Assembly (NCBI GenBank): GCA_025963615.1
Contig: JAOQAL010000784.1
Location: 1-8,247 of the forward strand
Direction: 5' to 3'
Origin: Chitinophagaceae bacterium
GTDB taxonomy: Bacteria; Bacteroidota; Bacteroidia; Chitinophagales; Chitinophagaceae
DNA: 8,247 nucleotides
In this document: in pieces, positions 5,107-8,247 of the stretch
Layout of the letters: every line of letters begins with the position of its first letter
Numbering within the stretch: position 1 is the stretch's first letter
Program-made: the position numbers and the translations under genes
The notes under the pieces: model-generated
Databases searched by the model: none
Told to the model about the DNA's origin: nothing
Seen by the model: only the letters and a program-made list of their open reading frames with translations

Positions 5107-5886
5107 TTATAAGCCGACAATAGTAGCCCGGCCAGCTTTTGCCTTGAAATGAACAAATGCCTCCGCCGCCTTTACTCCGGCTTCCAATCCCCTGAATTCT
5201 TCCATCGCTTTGAAAAAATCGTCGTATGTCTCCTGTGGACGTTGAGTCTGATGCGCAAACATGGCGGCTTTTTTCTTTTCTCTTACATTGCTGATATCTA
5301 CATAATCTGTCGGTTCAAATCCCATGGTTTCACTACCCGTATTCACTTCATAATAATACAGGTGAAATTGTTGGTTTGACCTTACCCATGCAGTAAGCGA
5401 TAGCAAACCTGCAACCTGGTGATCAATATGGCTGTCTACCGGCCACTGCGTAAAAACAATATCCGGCTTTTGCGCTAAGATCAGCTTTGTCATTTCTTCA
5501 TTCCTTACCTTATTCAATTCGGTGTTTCCGTCTATCTGTCCGGCAAATAGCGGTTTTGCATTTAATGCGCGGCAGGCAACCTCTGCTTCTTTTGTTCGTA
5601 AGGAGGCTGACTCCGCAAATGATTTGGCTGGATCTCCTGCCTCGCCACGGGTAAGGTATAAAATAGTAACGTTGTGGCCGGCTTCACTATATTTTGCAAG
5701 CGTACCACCGCATCCGAATTCCGGGTCTCCCGGATGTGCGCCAACGCAGAGAACATTGAGTTTGTTTTCTGTACCTGCGTTGAATGATAAAGATTCATTC
5801 GCTTTACCCGCAAAAGGTATAGCGGCAATGCCCGCGATTCCAATAGCGGTTTGTTTTAAAAATGTCCGTCTTTCTTTTTTTTCCAT
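5107..5886 (-). CDS. Tat-exported PIG-L family (LmbE-like) deacetylase
   Basis: A 259-aa protein. Residues 5-24 (ERRTFLKQTAIGIAGIAAIP) form a twin-arginine signal with the consensus RRTFLK, so it is exported folded, probably with its metal. The mature part has the PIG-L fold: LNVLCVGAHPGDPEFGCGGT (43-62), VTILYLTRGEAGDP (73-86), KPDIVFTQWPVDSHIDHQVAG (140-160, split KPDIVFTQWPVD and SHIDHQVAG). By comparison with the deacetylase MshB, H51, D54 and H156 are the zinc ligands, and H153 and D155 complete the active site. The usual general-base aspartate of the HPDD motif is glycine here (G53). PIG-L enzymes remove N-acetyl groups from amino sugars or related substrates; the substrate here is unknown. 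The ATG at 5886 gives a complete Tat signal. It stands alone, with no operon partner. Confidence 0.9.
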   Translation of the reverse strand: MEKKERRTFLKQTAIGIAGIAAIPFAGKANESLSFNAGTENKLNVLCVGAHPGDPEFGCGGTLAKYSEAGHNVTILYLTRGEAGDPAKSFAESASLRTKEAEVACRALNAKPLFAGQIDGNTELNKVRNEEMTKLILAQKPDIVFTQWPVDSHIDHQVAGLLSLTAWVRSNQQFHLYYYEVNTGSETMGFEPTDYVDISNVREKKKAAMFAHQTQRPQETYDDFFKAMEEFRGLEAGVKAAEAFVHFKAKAGRATIVGL

Positions 5887-6063
5887 AAGGAAGTTTTGAG
5901 TATATGTATTTTTGAGGAATGATTAATGAAGATATTTATTTCCCAACGAATATGCCGGAGTTTGTACGGCGCTCTGTGGATTGGCAGGCTTTATTAACGA
6001 TTTTTCGATGAGGATATCCTGTCCTGTATGGCAACGCCACCTGTTAGCGACTATAAAATATTT

Positions 6064-6462
6064 TTATTTTGTGCGGTGTATTATAAAGCCCCGGTCTTCT
6101 TTTGTGAAACCAATTTTGGGATAATAGTCCATAGCTGCAGGAACTGAAAGCAATAAGATCATTGATTGTTCCCCGATTATTTCCCTCGTAAACTCAATCA
6201 ATTTCTTACCAATCCCTGATTTTTTATAATCAGGACAAACGGCAAGATCAGCCAGGTAACTGCACCAAACCCAATCAGTGATTGTACGGGAAAGACCGAC
6301 AAGTTTGTTTTCATCCCACGCTGTTACAACTAAATTGGAATTTTCAAACATTTTTTTTATTCTTTCGGGATCATTGGTGGGTCTGGGAAGGCCGGCATTA
6401 TTGTAGAGTTCAATTACCTGCTCTGCCGTTGGCACTCTGTCAGATGTAAAAGTTATTCCCAT
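6064..6462 (-). CDS. GNAT-family N-acetyltransferase
   Basis: A 132-aa protein with the GNAT fold. The acetyl-CoA-binding motif A is YLADLAVCPDYKKSGIGKKL (69-88), with the Q/R-x-x-G-x-G/A loop seen as KKSGIG. The C-terminal motif B part is SVPAAMDYYPKIGFTKEDRG, the usual FYxxxGF-type signature. It is cytosolic with no extra domain, and its length is typical for the compact subgroup. It transfers an acetyl group from acetyl-CoA to an amine, but the acceptor cannot be told. The frame stays open to a TTG at 6528. The ATG at 6462 is preferred because the predicted promoter (6526-6533) overlaps the longer start and MGITFTSDRVP is a normal opening. It is a single gene with no same-strand neighbour closer than 177 bp. 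Confidence 0.88.
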   Translation of the reverse strand: MGITFTSDRVPTAEQVIELYNNAGLPRPTNDPERIKKMFENSNLVVTAWDENKLVGLSRTITDWVWCSYLADLAVCPDYKKSGIGKKLIEFTREIIGEQSMILLLSVPAAMDYYPKIGFTKEDRGFIIHRTK

Positions 6463-6525
6463 ATTATTTTCATTTTTTGTGAACTCTTTCTTGGTTGCGG
6501 GATGTTTCTTACAATACCGCAGACT

Positions 6526-6533
6526 CAAAAATA
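6526..6533 (-). promoter_or_regulatory. Candidate -7 box of the GNAT gene
   Basis: The minus strand reads TATTTTTG, fitting TAnnTTTG, 64 bp upstream of the ATG at 6462. No clear TTTG is seen 19-21 bp upstream. Confidence 0.35.
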
Positions 6534-7023
6534 CAAGAGTAATTTTTTACTTTCCGGATTACCGAAAAAATTCTGAGCTGAAAATCTTAAAAAGCCGGGA
6601 ATAGGATAGTTATAGGCCGTATTCGTATTGCGGTAAAACCAAATCTGAGATATATTTTTTTGATGTTTGCGGACACTAAAGCCAAAGCAAAGACGAAGTC
6701 TAATTTGATTGTCACGCGGATTTTAAAGTGGAATTGTAGCTCGCAAATTGCAGTGGCTCAAAATAATGATTTGAACTCCGCAACCTGCTTTTTCAACAAT
6801 TTATGGGATATCCCCGCCCGGTAGTATCATCCTGCAATCATATTCGGGGTTCCCTATAACCAAGTCTATGGATCAACGCAGTCACTTATAAAAAGTCTGG
6901 AGCCAGAAGCCCTTTTCTACGCATCAATTTAATTATTTTGTTTCGTGGAGTGGGAGTGATTCCGGGGTTTCCAAATCATCTATATGTTTTGGTAGAGATA
7001 AAAATGTTAACTGGCTCCCTGAG
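6534..7023. other. 490-bp intergenic region without a recognisable gene
   Basis: It lies upstream of the GNAT gene and downstream of the FAD-linked oxidase. It contains a 10-bp palindrome GGGATATCCC (6805-6814). A minus-strand open stretch (6721-6590) has no ATG and no recognisable domain. A frame beginning at TTG 6938 runs into the inserted element. I see no tRNA or other structured RNA. Confidence 0.5.
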
Positions 7024-7048
7024 CAATGTCATTAAGTTAAGGAGTTTA

Positions 7049-7071
7049 GCCACGTTGTGGCCTCTACGAGG
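7049..7071. repeat. Two adjacent triloop hairpins inside the element
   Basis: GCCAC-GTT-GTGGC (7049-7061) is followed by CCTC-TAC-GAGG (7061-7071). They sit next to the left terminal repeat. The first has the same GTT triloop as the hairpin at 898-912. Confidence 0.45.
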
Positions 7072-7095
7072 ATCGAGCATCCAGTATCCAGCATC
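7072..7095. repeat. Heptanucleotide tandem repeat
   Basis: ATCGAGC, ATCCAGT, ATCCAGC and a trailing ATC form just over three 7-bp units. The short array lies within the inserted element and may vary in copy number between strains. Confidence 0.6.
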
Positions 7096-7104
7096 TTGTC
7101 TCCC

Positions 7105-7137
7105 ATGCCCCAGTAGGGCATTTTGTGGGTAGGGCAT
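7105..7137. repeat. Hairpin and 9-bp direct repeat inside the element
   Basis: ATGCCC (7105-7110) pairs with GGGCAT (7116-7121). GTAGGGCAT occurs at 7113-7121 and again at 7129-7137, so the left arm could pair with either copy. Confidence 0.5.
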
Positions 7138-7183
7138 CTCATAAAACTAAAAGAGTGACATTTTGTGTATTTCGTTAACTTAA

Positions 7184-8247
7184 TTACATGGCTCCCTGAG
7201 GTAAAATATTTTGGTTTACCCTAAAGAAATTGTCTGGATCGAATTTCTTTTTAATTTTTGTCAAACGATCGTAATTGTGTCTGTAACTTGCTTTTATGCG
7301 GTCCTGCCCTTCATTCATTATAAAGTTTAAATAGGCGCCTCCTGAAGAATAAGGATGGATAGCGTCCGAATAATCTTTACACCATTTTGTAATTTTATCT
7401 GCATTGGCCGGATCCGTATCAACACCAACAATTACTCCGGCATACCTGGCATCCCTGTAGGCCCAGGGAGTTTCGTCTTTTGCTACTCTGCCCGCGGCAC
7501 CACTCACCGGATAGATATGCATTTGAGAAAGTGCTGTCGGGATCTTCAACCCAAACTCTAAATGCTTAGCCCTGACATCCGGCCCTAATTCGTTAAAAAA
7601 GTCGGCTCTCCAATACCATTGCAAGCCGGGCGGCAGCAAACCATCAAACAATGTTTGTACAGATGGATAAGGTATAACGCCAACATGTTCAAATATAGGA
7701 TTCATGGCAAGTACGGGCTTGAATAGGTCTTCTGCTTTATTTAAATCGCCAACATAGCACCATACTATTCCGCAAAATTTTTTGTTGTGGAGATGTTCAG
7801 GAAATGGTGGGCCGGGTATGACCAGGGTGGCAATAAAGCCATTTAATTCGTCAGGAGCATTATGAATAAATTCGTGATACCATTCCATTATTTCATTTGT
7901 TTTTTCAATTGGCCACAAGGTGGGGCCGGCAAAAACATTTTTAACGGGATGCGCCTGAAATTTAAATGAAGTCACTATTCCAAAGTTTCCGCCACCTCCC
8001 CGGATAGCCCAAAACAAATCCGCATTTTGATTGGCGTTGACTGTTACAAATGAACCGTCTGCCAATACCATATCTGCTTCCAGTAAATTATCAATAGTAA
8101 GCCCATATTTTCTTGATAAATAACCAATCCCTCCGCCAAGTGTCAAGCCTCCCACACCGGTAGTAGAAATTATGCCAGCCGGCACAGCAAGTCCGAATGG
8201 ATGGGTTGCATGATCAACTTCTCCCCATACATTTCCGCCTCCAACCC
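7184..8247 (-). CDS. FAD-linked oxidase, BBE/PCMH type, 5' end outside window
   Basis: The frame is open from the window edge to the TAA at 7186-7184, giving 353 visible residues; a typical full length is 450-480. The visible part begins within the FAD-binding domain (VWGEVDHATHPFGLAVPAG, then IISTTGVGGLTLGGGIGYL), continues with GLTIDNLLEADMVLADG and LFWAIRGGGGNFGIVTSF, and ends in the berberine-bridge-enzyme C-terminal motif (NYDRLTKIKKKFDPDNFFR, then VNQNILP). Such enzymes oxidise alcohols, sugars or alkaloid-like substrates, passing electrons to oxygen. The cysteine of the second flavin link in bicovalent members (G-x-C-P-T-V-G) is replaced (GIISTTGVGG), so at most a histidyl link is expected; that histidine would be outside the window. 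The last codon and stop, ATG TAA, lie inside the inserted element at 7024-7191. Substrate is unknown. Confidence 0.93.
   Translation of the reverse strand, partial: VGGGNVWGEVDHATHPFGLAVPAGIISTTGVGGLTLGGGIGYLSRKYGLTIDNLLEADMVLADGSFVTVNANQNADLFWAIRGGGGNFGIVTSFKFQAHPVKNVFAGPTLWPIEKTNEIMEWYHEFIHNAPDELNGFIATLVIPGPPFPEHLHNKKFCGIVWCYVGDLNKAEDLFKPVLAMNPIFEHVGVIPYPSVQTLFDGLLPPGLQWYWRADFFNELGPDVRAKHLEFGLKIPTALSQMHIYPVSGAAGRVAKDETPWAYRDARYAGVIVGVDTDPANADKITKWCKDYSDAIHPYSSGGAYLNFIMNEGQDRIKASYRHNYDRLTKIKKKFDPDNFFRVNQNILPQGAM

Larger units (their letters stand above)
7024..7191. mobile_element. MITE-like element, possibly IS4-related
   Basis: The ends are imperfect 19-bp terminal inverted repeats: the left, from 7024, reads CAATGTCATTAAGTTAAGG; the right, read inward from 7191, is CCATGTAATTAAGTTAACG, with 16 of 19 identical. 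It is flanked by the direct repeat CTCCCTGAG (7015-7023 and 7192-7200), which can be read as up to 12 bp (TGGCTCCCTGAG, 7012-7023 and 7189-7200), so the exact boundary is ambiguous by about 3 bp. There is no transposase inside, so it would be non-autonomous. The interior is full of small hairpins and short repeats. The end sequence and the 9-12 bp duplication resemble the IS4/IS231 group, but this is from memory and unverified. It overlaps the last codons of the oxidase gene. Confidence 0.75.

Noticed and set aside
4914..5123. 69-codon plus-strand frame
   Set aside because: It starts at TTG, has no domain, and runs into the 3' end of the PIG-L gene on the other strand.
5522..5899. Frames antisense or in other phases over the PIG-L gene (also 5149-5379 and 5562-5843)
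   Set aside because: They are shadows of a gene with clear Tat and metal-site motifs.
6011..6020. Palindrome AGGATATCCT, similar core to GGGATATCCC at 6805-6814
   Set aside because: Two short palindromes with a shared 8-bp core are not enough to claim a regulatory site.
6590..6721. Minus-strand open stretch reading IRVTIKLDFVFALALV
   Set aside because: No ATG, no domain, and a stop-free length expected by chance.
6938..7132. 64-codon plus-strand frame
   Set aside because: It starts at TTG and is mostly read from the MITE-like element's repeats.

Overview
The window looks like chromosomal DNA of a Bacteroidota bacterium, most likely of the Chitinophagaceae type. Supporting signs are the moderately AT-rich sequence, starts without clear Shine-Dalgarno sites, several promoter boxes of the Bacteroidota form TAnnTTTG, a two-domain FAD oxidoreductase with a golvesin/xanthan-lyase-like tail, and AGCCC..GGGCT and CCCCCGG..CCGGGGG hairpin repeats. 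The family-level placement is an inference from protein and repeat style; no marker gene is present.

Layout: (1) 1-728, minus strand: an ArsR-type repressor followed by an AHSA1/SRPBCC protein cut by the window edge. This is a common regulator-partner operon, with a recognisable promoter and a dyad over the start site. (2) 729-1234: two nearly identical 105-bp REP-like repeats around a long imperfect hairpin, then about 190 bp that may hold a decayed gene end. (3) 1235-3253, minus: an exported FAD-dependent oxidoreductase with a C-terminal golvesin-like domain. (4) 3254-3645: its promoter region and a perfect 17-bp stem-loop. (5) 3646-4582: a divergent pair, a 101-aa unknown protein (minus) and an XRE-type regulator (plus), sharing a 172-bp gap with two TAATTTTG boxes and an inverted repeat. 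(6) 4583-5106: gene-free. (7) 5107-5886, minus: a Tat-exported PIG-L-type deacetylase. (8) 6064-6462, minus: a GNAT acetyltransferase. (9) 6463-7183: gene-free, ending in a small inserted element. (10) 7184-8247, minus: a BBE-type FAD-linked oxidase, 5' end outside the window.

Most genes are separate single units and I see no defence island, biosynthetic cluster or other new multi-gene system. The clearest unreported-looking structure is a roughly 168-bp MITE-like element at 7024-7191, with 19-bp imperfect terminal inverted repeats and a 9-12 bp target duplication. It sits in the last codons of the FAD-linked oxidase gene and supplies that gene's final Met codon and stop. Removing it in silico restores an ending of Ser plus TAA. 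Several gene starts were moved from upstream TTG or GTG codons to internal ATGs, because the promoter boxes overlap the longer versions.
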